Origin: Candidatus Firestoneibacteriota bacterium | Lineage (GTDB): Bacteria > Oederibacteriota > JAAXVQ01 | NCBI GenBank assembly: GCA_013335425.1 | Contig: JAAXVQ010000046.1 | Span: 1-10,074 of the forward strand | Reading direction: 5' to 3' | DNA: 10,074 nucleotides | Part shown: positions 1-6,059 of the stretch, piece after piece | Layout: each line of letters opens with the position of its first letter | How positions within the stretch are numbered: the stretch's first letter is position 1 | Made by a program: the position numbers and the translations under genes | Notes under the pieces: generated by a model | Seen by the model: the letters and a program-made list of their open reading frames with translations, nothing else | The model's database searches: none | Told to the model about the DNA's origin: nothing

Positions 1-25
1 ATCTTATCTATTTGAACCCGTAAGC

Positions 26-39
26 CGGGGAAGACCCCG
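26..39 (+). other. Small hairpin in the leader of the first gene
   Basis: A perfect 5-bp inverted repeat (CGGGG, AAGA loop, CCCCG) lies 23 bases before the ATG at 63. It is followed by a good Shine-Dalgarno (GGAGG at 51-55, 7 bases from the start). There is no T-run, so it is not a terminator. It could be a leader structure or the end of an upstream feature cut by the window edge; its function is unknown. Confidence 0.3.
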
Positions 40-62
40 AAGCACGGGCGGGAGGGATTTTT

Positions 63-719
63 ATGGCATTGCTCAGCCAAGACTTACTTGACCAAATCAA
101 GCCGGCCTTACAGGCATTGGCCAAGCCCGTAACCTTGCATGTTTTTTCACAGGAATTGGAATGCCAGTTTTGCCGCGAGGCGCGGCTTTTGGCTGAAGAA
201 GTGGCTGCGGTGGTCCCGGACAAGGTCAAGGTGGTGGTCCACAATTTCGTCGTGGACAAGGCCGAGGTGGAGACTTACAAAATCGACAAGATCCCGGCCA
301 TTGCCGTGGTTGGCGACCAGGACTACGGCATCCGTTTCTACGGCGTGCCCGGGGGTTATGAATTTACCTCTTTTTTTCAGGCTATGGTCATGGCCGGTAT
401 GGGCGATGCGGGACTTTCCCAGGCCTCACGTTTGAAGCTGGGCGCACTCACCAAACCCATCACCCTGAAAGTGTATGTCACTCTGACTTGCCCCTATTGC
501 CCCGCAGCCGTACACCTGGCCCAGCAAATGGCCATGGCCAGTCCTCTGATCCGTGCGGAGATGATCGAAACCGCGGAGTTTCCTCACCTGGCCGTTCGCG
601 ACCAGGTCATGGCGGTGCCCAAGACCGTGATCGAGGGCGTGGGCGCTTTTGAAGGCGCGCTTCCCGAAGCGTTGTATGTGGAAAAAGTGATTGCGCTGGT
701 CAACGGAGGCAAAACGTGA
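63..719 (+). CDS. Tandem glutaredoxin-like protein with two CxxC motifs
   Basis: This 218-residue cytoplasmic protein has two thioredoxin-fold halves, each with a redox motif. The first is C34-Q-F-C37 with its cis-proline at about P78 (KIPAI). The second is C143-P-Y-C146 with its cis-proline at about P186 (AVPKT). CPYC is the classical glutaredoxin motif. Two fused Trx/Grx folds resemble the archaeal/thermophile protein disulfide oxidoreductases (glutaredoxin-like, TIGR02187 type) and the N-terminal region of AhpF, where only the second half keeps CxxC. It has no signal peptide. The likely role is dithiol-disulfide exchange, perhaps taking electrons from a thioredoxin reductase encoded outside the window; that part is inference. 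The ATG at 63 is supported by GGAGG 7 bases upstream. Its TGA overlaps the GTG of ptsI (GTGA), so the two are probably translated together, an unusual pairing. The general family is secure; substrate and partner are not. Confidence 0.88.
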   Translation: MALLSQDLLDQIKPALQALAKPVTLHVFSQELECQFCREARLLAEEVAAVVPDKVKVVVHNFVVDKAEVETYKIDKIPAIAVVGDQDYGIRFYGVPGGYEFTSFFQAMVMAGMGDAGLSQASRLKLGALTKPITLKVYVTLTCPYCPAAVHLAQQMAMASPLIRAEMIETAEFPHLAVRDQVMAVPKTVIEGVGAFEGALPEALYVEKVIALVNGGKT

Positions 720-2458
720 ACATACAAGCCCGAACCATCATCAACGGCATTGCCGCTTCCCCGGGCTTGGCCGTAGGTAAAGTTTGTTTTTGGTCTGATC
801 CGGAAAACGTTCCCCGCTATACCATCGATCCGGAACAAGTACCCGAGGAACTTGCACGTTTGGACGAAGCGTTGGCCAGCGCACGACAGCAACTGGTGGA
901 TTTGCAGGAACGCGTGGAAAAAGAAATCGGGCATGAAGAAGCCGCGATTTTCACCTCGCACTCGCTGCTGTTGGACGATCCGGCGTTTTACGCCCGGGTG
1001 GAGAAATTTTTAACCCAGGAACACATCAACCTCGAAGCCGCGGTGGAAATGGCCATCGAGGACATTGTTAAAGTTTTAAGAAAAATTCCCGATCTCTACC
1101 TGCGCGAACGGGCCGACGATTTCCGCGACGTGGGACGGCGCGTACTTGAGAACCTGCTGGCCTATCAGCGGCAATGCACCCTGGAAGAGGGCGGCAAGAT
1201 CATTCTGGTGGCGCACGAGTTGATGCCCTCGGACACGGTGCAGTTTCACCGACACCACGTCGGGGCGTTTGTCACCGAACGCGGTGGCGTGTCATCGCAT
1301 GCGGCCATCCTCGCCCGTTCTCTGCGCCTGCCGGCCGTGGTCAGCGTTCCCCAGATTTTAAGCCAGTTGCAAGCCGGCGTGCAGGTGCTGGTCGACGGCC
1401 GTTTGGGACGGGTGATCGTCAACCCCGATCCCACAGAAATCGAAGAAGCTGAACGCGACCAGACCTTGCGGGCCAAAGCCGCGGCCAGCGTGCACCCGGC
1501 TGTGGTTTCCCGGACTCTCGACCAGGTCGAAGTGGTGCTCTCCGCCAATTTAACCCGCGAGGACGAAGCCGAAGAAGCCCGTATGGTGGGGGCGCGCGGC
1601 GTGGGGTTGTTGCGGACCGAGTTCTTATTCATGGACCGCGGAGAATTTTTAGACGAGGAAAAACAATACCGGGCCTATCGCCATGTCGTGGAGATCATGG
1701 CTCCGCACCCCGTGACCATTCGCACCCTCGATTTGGGTGAGGACAAACAATTTAATTTTGAAAACCCGGTGGAAGCTACGACGGCCTGTGTCCTGGGGTG
1801 GCGTTCCCTGCGCCTGTCGTTGGCCGACGAGAACGTGTTTTCGGCGCAGTTGCGCGCCATTCTCCGCGCTTCGGCCCATGGGGTCGTACGCATCCTGCTG
1901 CCTATGGTAACCGGTATTGAAGAGTTGCGCCTCGTCCGCGGCCTGCTGGCCAAAGCCCAGAGTGAATTAACCACCCGGGGTTTGGCCTTCGGAGCCGACG
2001 TGCAGTTGGGGGCCATGATCGAAACCCCGTCCGCGGCCGTGCTTCCGGAATTGATTTTGCAAGAAGCGGACTTTTTGTCCGTGGGCACCAACGACCTGGT
2101 GCAATACATTATGGTTGCGGACCGGGTTTCCGAACACATGCAGCGCTATTACCGGTCCACCTCCCCGGCCGTCATTTCCTTGCTCGCCGGCATGGCCCGG
2201 GCCGCACGCACCGCGGGGAAGGACATCAGCATCTGCGGAGAAATCGCCGGGGACCCGCTCTATCTGCCTCTGCTTTTAGGCTTGGGTTTCCGCAACCTTT
2301 CCGTGGCCCCGGTACTCATCCCGGATTTGGCCGCGGCCGTGGCCGGGCTGAAAATTTCCGAGGCCGAGGACTTGGCCGCGCGCTGTTTACGGCTCTCCAC
2401 GGCGGACGAAATCGAAGCTCTGCTGCGGGCCAAGCCCACGCCGGCCAAAGGCATTTAA
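716..2458 (+). CDS. ptsI: PTS enzyme I (phosphoenolpyruvate-protein phosphotransferase)
   Basis: Enzyme I takes the phosphoryl group from PEP onto a histidine and passes it to HPr, starting the phosphotransferase system in the cytoplasm. The 580 residues match the usual full length. An N-terminal HPr-binding/phosphohistidine region carries GGVSSHAAILAR with the phospho-acceptor at H195. The C-terminal PEP-binding TIM barrel follows, with GVGLLRTEFLF (R300), TIRTLDLGEDK (R336), AMIETPSA (E435), SVGTNDLVQY (N459, D460) and SICGEIAGD with catalytic C507. All residues needed for activity appear present, so it should be active. The segment after R336 is slightly atypical: GED replaces the usual GGD, and the normal NPxLG stretch reads TTACVLGWRSLR. 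The start is GTG at 716, inside the stop of the upstream redoxin. No HPr or EII gene is visible here, so whether it serves sugar uptake or a regulatory PTS is open. Confidence 0.97.
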   Translation: MNIQARTIINGIAASPGLAVGKVCFWSDPENVPRYTIDPEQVPEELARLDEALASARQQLVDLQERVEKEIGHEEAAIFTSHSLLLDDPAFYARVEKFLTQEHINLEAAVEMAIEDIVKVLRKIPDLYLRERADDFRDVGRRVLENLLAYQRQCTLEEGGKIILVAHELMPSDTVQFHRHHVGAFVTERGGVSSHAAILARSLRLPAVVSVPQILSQLQAGVQVLVDGRLGRVIVNPDPTEIEEAERDQTLRAKAAASVHPAVVSRTLDQVEVVLSANLTREDEAEEARMVGARGVGLLRTEFLFMDRGEFLDEEKQYRAYRHVVEIMAPHPVTIRTLDLGEDKQFNFENPVEATTACVLGWRSLRLSLADENVFSAQLRAILRASAHGVVRILLPMVTGIEELRLVRGLLAKAQSELTTRGLAFGADVQLGAMIETPSAAVLPELILQEADFLSVGTNDLVQYIMVADRVSEHMQRYYRSTSPAVISLLAGMARAARTAGKDISICGEIAGDPLYLPLLLGLGFRNLSVAPVLIPDLAAAVAGLKISEAEDLAARCLRLSTADEIEALLRAKPTPAKGI

Positions 2459-2481
2459 GCCGGACGTGGGTAAAAAAATAA

Positions 2482-2510
2482 TTGATTGAAATATAATAAT
2501 ATGCTAATAT
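2482..2510 (+). promoter_or_regulatory. Candidate promoter of the arsR-thioredoxin operon
   Basis: TTGATT (2482-2487) and TAATAT (2505-2510) are separated by 17 bp, a good sigma-70 match in a strikingly AT-rich island between GC-rich genes. Transcription would start around 2517, at or just before the ATG at 2518, and no Shine-Dalgarno precedes that ATG, so the message may be leaderless. An alternative is the perfect TATAAT at 2492-2497, but it has no recognisable -35 at the right distance and would give only about a 14-base leader. Confidence 0.55.
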
Positions 2511-2512
2511 TA
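2497..2512. promoter_or_regulatory. Candidate ArsR-family operator (inverted repeat)
   Basis: A perfect 6-bp inverted repeat, TAATAT-GCTA-ATATTA, overlaps the proposed -10 element and ends six bases before the regulator's start codon. AT-rich imperfect palindromes covering the promoter are typical operators of ArsR/SmtB repressors, so autoregulation is likely. The sequence shows the repeat; binding is inferred. Confidence 0.5.
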
Positions 2513-2517
2513 AATCC

Positions 2518-2802
2518 ATGAAAACCACAACCCCGCTCCCCGGAACTTTGGAAACCAACGCCGAGTTGTTGCGTGCCATGTCCCATCCGCTGCGCCTGCG
2601 TATGCTGCAAGGGCTCTCCCAGTGCGAGTGCAACGTGGGTAAACTCTGGCATACTCTGGGCATTTCCCAGCCCCTGGCTTCCCAGCACCTTAACCGCATG
2701 CGGCGGGCGGGACTCATCGTGGGTAAGCGCAAAGGGCAGGAGATCTGTTATCGCCTGGCCGATCCGCGCATTGCCAAGATACTCAAATTGTTGGAAAGTT
2801 GA
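2518..2802 (+). CDS. ArsR/SmtB-family winged-helix repressor
   Basis: This 94-residue protein has the ArsR fold: an LLRAMSHPLRLRMLQGL helix pair (about 17-33), a recognition region ISQPLASQHLNRMRRAGL (49-66) and a beta-wing VGKRKGQEICYRL (68-80). It should dimerise, repress its own operon and release DNA on binding metal or on thiol modification. It has three cysteines: C36 and C38 (CEC) before helix 3, and C77 in the wing. The CxC sits three residues nearer the N-terminus, relative to the recognition helix, than the ELCVCDL arsenic site of ArsR, so arsenic sensing should not be assumed. The sequence pattern (VGxL...SQPxxSQHL) also resembles BigR/YgaV-type persulfide or redox sensors, but no C-terminal cysteine like theirs is present. 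The first ATG is used because the N-terminal helix needs residues before M21. A thioredoxin lies 45 bases downstream, supporting redox-linked regulation. Confidence 0.9.
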   Translation: MKTTTPLPGTLETNAELLRAMSHPLRLRMLQGLSQCECNVGKLWHTLGISQPLASQHLNRMRRAGLIVGKRKGQEICYRLADPRIAKILKLLES

Positions 2803-2810
2803 CCACCCCA

Positions 2811-2826
2811 GCGCGCGGGTGCGCGC
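2811..2826 (+). other. GC-only hairpin between arsR and thioredoxin genes
   Basis: A perfect inverted repeat, GCGCGC-GGGT-GCGCGC, lies 8 bases after the regulator's stop and just before the thioredoxin Shine-Dalgarno (AAGGAGG, 2834-2840). It is followed by CTATTTTAAGG rather than a real T-run, so full termination is doubtful. It may act as a partial terminator or an mRNA-processing or stability stem that sets different levels of regulator and thioredoxin. Confidence 0.45.
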
Positions 2827-2847
2827 CTATTTTAAGGAGGCATTTTC

Positions 2848-3171
2848 ATGGCTCAGGATATTCAGGAAAAAGATTTTGCGCAGGAGGTCGTTCAGTCCGA
2901 CAAACCTGTGTTGATCGATTTTTACGCGCCCTGGTGCGGCCCCTGCAAACTGGTCGCCCCGATTCTGGAAGAGATTTCCCGCGAACGGGCGGATTTGAAA
3001 ATCGTCAAGGTGGACGTGGACCAAGCCCCCGCCCTTGCGCAGCAGCACCGTATCATGAGCGTGCCCACGCTGGCGCTCTATAACCGCGGGCAAATGGTCG
3101 CCAGTTGGGTGGGCTTGCGTCCCAAGCCCATGCTGTTGAGCGAAATCGACAAAGCTTTGGCCAAAGCCTGA
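2848..3171 (+). CDS. trxA: Thioredoxin
   Basis: This 107-residue single-domain thioredoxin is the usual family length. It has the canonical active site W29-C30-G31-P32-C33 in FYAPWCGPCK and the conserved cis-proline P73 (SVPT), and it lacks a signal peptide, so it is a cytoplasmic disulfide reductase normally recharged by thioredoxin reductase. The buried aspartate is present at D24 (LIDFYAP). The start has an excellent Shine-Dalgarno (AAGGAGG) 7 bases upstream. It sits between an ArsR-type repressor and an exported thioredoxin-like lipoprotein, suggesting it is an inducible, specialised thioredoxin rather than the housekeeping copy. It might supply electrons for the extracytoplasmic partner through a membrane carrier not seen in this window. 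The symbol reflects family, not proof that it is the main TrxA. Confidence 0.95.
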   Translation: MAQDIQEKDFAQEVVQSDKPVLIDFYAPWCGPCKLVAPILEEISRERADLKIVKVDVDQAPALAQQHRIMSVPTLALYNRGQMVASWVGLRPKPMLLSEIDKALAKA

Positions 3172-3196
3172 GCTGCGGAACCTAAGGAGTCATATT

Positions 3197-3739
3197 ATGT
3201 TGAAACGAATAGCGATCAGCGGATTGTTGATGTTTTTATTGGCCGGTTGCCGTCCTGGCGGCCATCAGCCCGAGAGCGGCGTCACTACCAACACGTCCGC
3301 ACCTGCCGCAGTTGCGGCCGATGCGCAGGTTTTTCCGGATTTCAAGGTCAAAGGCTTTGACAACCAGGAAATTTCCTTATCCCAATACCGCGGCAAGATC
3401 GTGATCCTGGATCTTTTCGCGACCTGGTGCCCACCCTGCCGCATGGAGATACCTCATTTCGTCGCGCTTCAGCAGGCTTATGCCGGCAAACTTGCCGTGG
3501 TCGGTTTGTCCTATGACCAGGGCGCGGCCAAGGACGTTTTGGCGTTTGCCAAAAACATGAAAATCAACTACGACATTTACTGGGGTTCCGAAGAGATCGC
3601 CCGCTTTGTGGGCATGCGCGGGATTCCCCACACCCTGGTGCTCGACGCCCAGGGCCATGTGGTGAAGACCTACGTCGGTTATCAGGACAAGGCCGTATTT
3701 GAAAAAGACATCCAAGATCTCCTGGGCAAAGCGCTGTGA
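3197..3739 (+). CDS. TlpA/ResA-like thioredoxin lipoprotein
   Basis: This 180-residue exported lipoprotein starts with MLKR, a hydrophobic segment and a lipobox ending LLAGC, so C18 should be lipidated after signal peptidase II cleavage. A flexible Ala/Thr/Pro-rich stretch (about 19-44) tethers a thioredoxin-like domain of the AhpC/TSA-Redoxin (TlpA, ResA, CcmG) type. Its active site is W77-C78-P79-P80-C81 (FATWCPPCRMEIPHF) and its cis-proline is P144 (GIPHTLVLD). Members of this group reduce disulfides in the periplasm or at the outer face of the membrane, often for cytochrome c maturation or to keep other proteins reduced. No cytochrome gene is nearby, so the substrate is unknown. A Shine-Dalgarno (AAGGAG, 3183-3188) precedes the ATG. 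The stop overlaps the next gene's GTG by GTGA. Confidence 0.92.
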   Translation: MLKRIAISGLLMFLLAGCRPGGHQPESGVTTNTSAPAAVAADAQVFPDFKVKGFDNQEISLSQYRGKIVILDLFATWCPPCRMEIPHFVALQQAYAGKLAVVGLSYDQGAAKDVLAFAKNMKINYDIYWGSEEIARFVGMRGIPHTLVLDAQGHVVKTYVGYQDKAVFEKDIQDLLGKAL

Positions 3740-4176
3740 GCGATCCGGTCTGCGCCCTGCCCACACCCTTGGACGAGGCCGTGGAGTACCTGCAGGGTGT
3801 TAAGACCATAGCCGTGGTGGGTCTTTCCCCCAATCCCGACCGTCCCTCCCATGGCGTGGCTCAGTACCTGTTGGAACAGGGTTTTACCGTGATCCCCATC
3901 CGCCCCGGCATCAAAGAAATCCTCGGCCAGAAAGCCTATGCCTCACTCAAGGAGTACGGCCAAGCCGTGGACCTGGTGGACATCTTCCGAAACCCGGACG
4001 CCGTGCCCGCCGTGGTGGACGAAGCCATTGCCCTGGGCTGCAAAGTCATTTGGATGCAGGTCGGCATTGCCCACGCCGCCGCCGGGGACAAAGCCCGTGC
4101 TGCCGGCCTGCACGTGGTCGAAAACCGCTGCTTGGAAAGAGCCCACCGCGCCGGCCTCAGACTCAAGCATGCATGA
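3736..4176 (+). CDS. CoA-binding domain protein (YccU-like)
   Basis: The 146 residues form a single Rossmann-type CoA-binding domain, as in succinyl-CoA synthetase alpha and the stand-alone YccU/YneT group. Visible landmarks are TIAVVGLSPNPDRPSHGVAQYL (about 24-45, nucleotide loop), VIPIRPGIKEILGQKAYASL (52-71), DLVDIFR (79-85), KVIWMQVGI (103-111) and VVENRCLERAH (127-137). All are characteristic, although the usual VNP reads IRP. The protein is cytoplasmic and is expected to bind CoA or an acyl-CoA; a defined reaction is not known for this family. It starts at GTG 3736 inside the stop of the thioredoxin lipoprotein, so it is translationally coupled and closes the operon. Its presence with redoxins could point to CoA-thiol or CoA-disulfide chemistry, but that is speculation. 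Confidence 0.92.
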   Translation: MSDPVCALPTPLDEAVEYLQGVKTIAVVGLSPNPDRPSHGVAQYLLEQGFTVIPIRPGIKEILGQKAYASLKEYGQAVDLVDIFRNPDAVPAVVDEAIALGCKVIWMQVGIAHAAAGDKARAAGLHVVENRCLERAHRAGLRLKHA

Positions 4177-4239
4177 ATTTTTCAATTTAAAAACTCCCCT
4201 AAAAAGCGTAAACTTCTTGAAATTTGCCAAAGTGCCCGA

Positions 4240-4289
4240 GACGGCGTAAAAAGCCCGTCAACCGGAAACCTGAACCTAAAGCCTGACGG
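4240..4289 (+). other. Competing hairpins in the 176-bp spacer before the DUF2461 gene
   Basis: CCGTCA (4255-4260) can pair either with GACGG just upstream (4240-4244) or with TGACGG downstream (4284-4289), giving two mutually exclusive stems. There is no T-run, so neither is a normal terminator. Otherwise the 4177-4352 spacer shows only AT-rich sequence right after the CoA-binding gene and no convincing promoter. A regulatory role is possible but unproven. Confidence 0.25.
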
Positions 4290-4352
4290 AAGAAAGCGCT
4301 TAAAATCGGTTGCGTCAAGCGATGGGTGCCTGAACTTTGAGCTGAGGTCGCC

Positions 4353-5066
4353 ATGGTAAACGAAATTGACTTTACAGGCTTCTCTCCGAAGGTTTTTCAT
4401 TTTTATCGCGACCTTGCCCTGCATAACAACCGTGCTTGGTTTGAGGCCCACAAACAGGATTACAAAGGCTACGTCTTGGCGCCGGCACATGATTTTGTTT
4501 TGGCCTTGGGTAAAAAATTGCAGACGCTCTCTCCTTATATCGGCTATGATGCCCAAACCGGCGGTCGGGGCTCTATACATCGCATCTACCGCGACATCCG
4601 CTTTTCCAAAAACAAAACGCCTTATAAAACCAATTTGGGTATATTTTTCTGGATGGGGGAACGACGGCCGGGAAGCGTTACACCGGGTTTTTGGTTTCAC
4701 TTGGACGCGGAGGGCGCTCGCTTCTATGCCGGGATGTATGAGTTTTCCCCCGAAGAGTTGCGCGCCTTTCGGGCCGCAGTGGACGACGGCCGCAAAGGCG
4801 TCGGGTTAAAGAAAATGATCACGGCTTTGGAAAAGCATAAAGGGTACTCCGTGGGCGGCGAATTTTACAAACGCATGCCCGGGGGCTTTGACCCCGGACA
4901 TAAACGCGCTGAGTTGTTACGTTACAATTCCCTTTATGCCGTCAGCCCGCTGATGAAACCCTCCAGCGTAACCTCATCTAAGTTGCTGGCCGAGTGCTAT
5001 GCCCAATGTAAAGTCATGTACGGTTTGACCGAATGGCTGATGAAGCTGAAACTAGCGTCCTATTAA
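4353..5066 (+). CDS. DUF2461 / TIGR02453 family protein
   Basis: This 237-residue soluble protein has the hallmarks of the DUF2461 (TIGR02453) family: an N-terminal FSPKVFHFYRDLALHNNRAWFEAHKQDY segment (9-36), then RIYRDIRFSKNKTPYKTNLG (about 77-96), and GFWFHLDAEGARFYAGMYEFSPEELRAFR (112-140), followed by a C-terminal region with the FDPGHKRAELLRY element. Length fits the family. It has no signal peptide or membrane segment. The biochemical function of the family is not established, so none is given. A GAGGT Shine-Dalgarno (4344-4348) sits 4 bases before the ATG. It is separated by 176 bp from the preceding operon and by 214 bp from the next gene, so it is probably its own unit. Confidence 0.93.
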   Translation: MVNEIDFTGFSPKVFHFYRDLALHNNRAWFEAHKQDYKGYVLAPAHDFVLALGKKLQTLSPYIGYDAQTGGRGSIHRIYRDIRFSKNKTPYKTNLGIFFWMGERRPGSVTPGFWFHLDAEGARFYAGMYEFSPEELRAFRAAVDDGRKGVGLKKMITALEKHKGYSVGGEFYKRMPGGFDPGHKRAELLRYNSLYAVSPLMKPSSVTSSKLLAECYAQCKVMYGLTEWLMKLKLASY

Positions 5067-5086
5067 GGTAAAAGCGGAAAAAGCTT

Positions 5087-5190
5087 CCACCGGGAGGATA
5101 AACCGGACCTACCCAGGGCGTTTGAAGGGCGTGGGACACAAGACGGCACCCCGGTCCGATCGTGGCACCAGCCAAGTTGACGGATTTTTT
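5087..5190 (+). other. Possible structured RNA followed by a T-run
   Basis: Downstream of the DUF2461 gene are several complementary segments: CCAC (5087-5090) with GTGG (5162-5165), CGGACC (5104-5109) with GGTCCG (5153-5158), and CCCA (5112-5115) with TGGG (5132-5135), nested as one branched fold. An alternative pairing, ACCGGG (5089-5094) with CCCGGT (5150-5155), excludes the second stem. Six T's follow at 5185-5190. This could be a 3' UTR/termination structure or a cis-acting RNA. It matches no riboswitch class that I can defend. Confidence 0.25.
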
Positions 5191-5210
5191 CGGTTTAATT
5201 AATTTTTAGG

Positions 5211-5240
5211 TTAACTTTTCCCGGGAAATTGCGATAGTAT
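5211..5240 (+). promoter_or_regulatory. Candidate promoter for the 181-residue protein gene
   Basis: TTAACT (5211-5216) and TAGTAT (5235-5240) are 18 bp apart, in an AT-rich stretch; TATATA at 5238-5243 is an overlapping alternative -10. The leader would be about 33 bases and contains a perfect 10-bp palindrome ACAGATCTGT (5258-5267) immediately before the Shine-Dalgarno (GGGAGG, 5269-5274). The palindrome could be an operator or a small stem near the ribosome site. Confidence 0.4.
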
Positions 5241-5280
5241 ATACAAAGGGTCGAGGAACAGATCTGTCGGGAGGAAATCC

Positions 5281-5826
5281 GTGGGTAACTATAAATGCAC
5301 GGGTCTGCTCTATTTGCGGGAACATATCCTCAAGTCGGACCCGGAAGTGCAAAAGCGCTTCCTGGCTGCTTTGACGCCGCAGGAAGAACATGTTTTTCGC
5401 TTTTTCACAGCCATGTCGTGGATTCCGCTGGAAACCGCCACCAAGTTTTTTGTTTCCGCATCCCCGTTGCTTTTTCCGGACAACCGCAGATCTTCCAGCA
5501 TGCAGCAACTGGGCAAAGCCAGCATGGATTACAACCTCAAAGGGATCTATCGTTTGGCCTTGAAATTTGCCTCGGTCAATATGATTTTTCAAAACGCGGT
5601 CAAAGCCTGGCGCACCTATCACGATACCGGGGAAGCCAGTCTTGAAATCCGCGATGCACACAGTCTCTTATTTAAGGTAAAATATGCGGGTTTGCCTCCC
5701 GCTTTCCCCGAGAACATCACGGGTTGTGCCGAATTGTTGGCCGAACTTGCGGGCCTTAAAAACAACGCCGTGCAATATTACCTGAAAGATTCCATCTACC
5801 ACAACTGGCTGGTCGCCTGGAAATAG
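5281..5826 (+). CDS. Uncharacterised ~180-residue protein, paralogue of the gene at 6060-6602
   Basis: I do not recognise a named family with certainty. The 181 residues are soluble-looking, with no signal peptide or membrane helix. Landmarks shared with the convergent gene are YKxTG...RE at the N-terminus, LTPxE (about 31-35), IPxE (48-51), AS.LxP (59-66), LG then LKGIYR (about 85-90), a W..Y..(K/T)GxA segment, AGLKN near the C-terminus and a terminal W. The layout (P-rich helix, LG, GIYR, W-x-x-Y, G-x-KN, final W) loosely recalls myxobacterial DUF2378/TIGR02265 paralogues, a suggestion only. It starts at GTG 5281 with a strong Shine-Dalgarno (GGGAGG, 6 bases away). Compared with its paralogue it has one extra residue near position 71 and ends in WLVAWK. 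A sensory or ligand-binding role is possible but not shown. Confidence 0.85.
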   Translation: MGNYKCTGLLYLREHILKSDPEVQKRFLAALTPQEEHVFRFFTAMSWIPLETATKFFVSASPLLFPDNRRSSSMQQLGKASMDYNLKGIYRLALKFASVNMIFQNAVKAWRTYHDTGEASLEIRDAHSLLFKVKYAGLPPAFPENITGCAELLAELAGLKNNAVQYYLKDSIYHNWLVAWK

Positions 5827-6015
5827 TCTCCCCCCAAATGCGCCGATGCGACGTTAATGTTTTTTATTGCGGAAATCTCCTGCTTGAGAAATTGGTTTTG
5901 TGGGGAGTGCGGCCGATGTCCGGCTTGTTCGGGGAAGCCTTTCCACGGTTTTTGACTGCGCTGTGCCCCGGGTAAGGGTCATGACTTTGACGGTATGGAT
6001 TTCAGTAAGTTTTAG

Positions 6016-6025
6016 GGCTTAAGCC
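6016..6025. repeat. 10-bp perfect palindrome in the convergent spacer
   Basis: GGCTTAAGCC lies in the 233-bp gap (5827-6059) between the two convergent paralogues. I looked through this gap for a terminator and found no stem followed by a T-run on either strand; one T6 stretch near 5858-5863 lacks a good stem. The palindrome is the only clear symmetric element and may be coincidental. Confidence 0.25.
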
Positions 6026-6059
6026 GGGAACGTCTTTCTCAAGGGGCATAGGCTTTGGG

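Noticed and set aside
1246..2139. Long opposite-strand open frames across ptsI and elsewhere
   Set aside because: They lie antisense to well-supported genes in a GC-rich codon context and have no ribosome sites or recognisable domains.
716..2458. Possible pyruvate phosphate dikinase or PEP synthase
   Set aside because: Length of 580 residues and motif order (HPr-binding/phospho-His domain then PEP barrel) fit enzyme I; the N-terminal ATP-grasp domain of the dikinases is absent.
2811..2832. Intrinsic terminator after arsR
   Set aside because: The stem is strong, but it is followed by CTATTTTAAGG and the next gene's Shine-Dalgarno, so complete termination is unlikely.
5087..5172. Partial resemblance to a GEMM (c-di-GMP-I) riboswitch: ATAAACC early and GGGACACAAGAC later
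   Set aside because: The canonical GGGACGCAAAGCC core and matching GGxCC/tetraloop helices are not present, and the P1b-type stem does not form. No riboswitch claim is justified without a covariance search.
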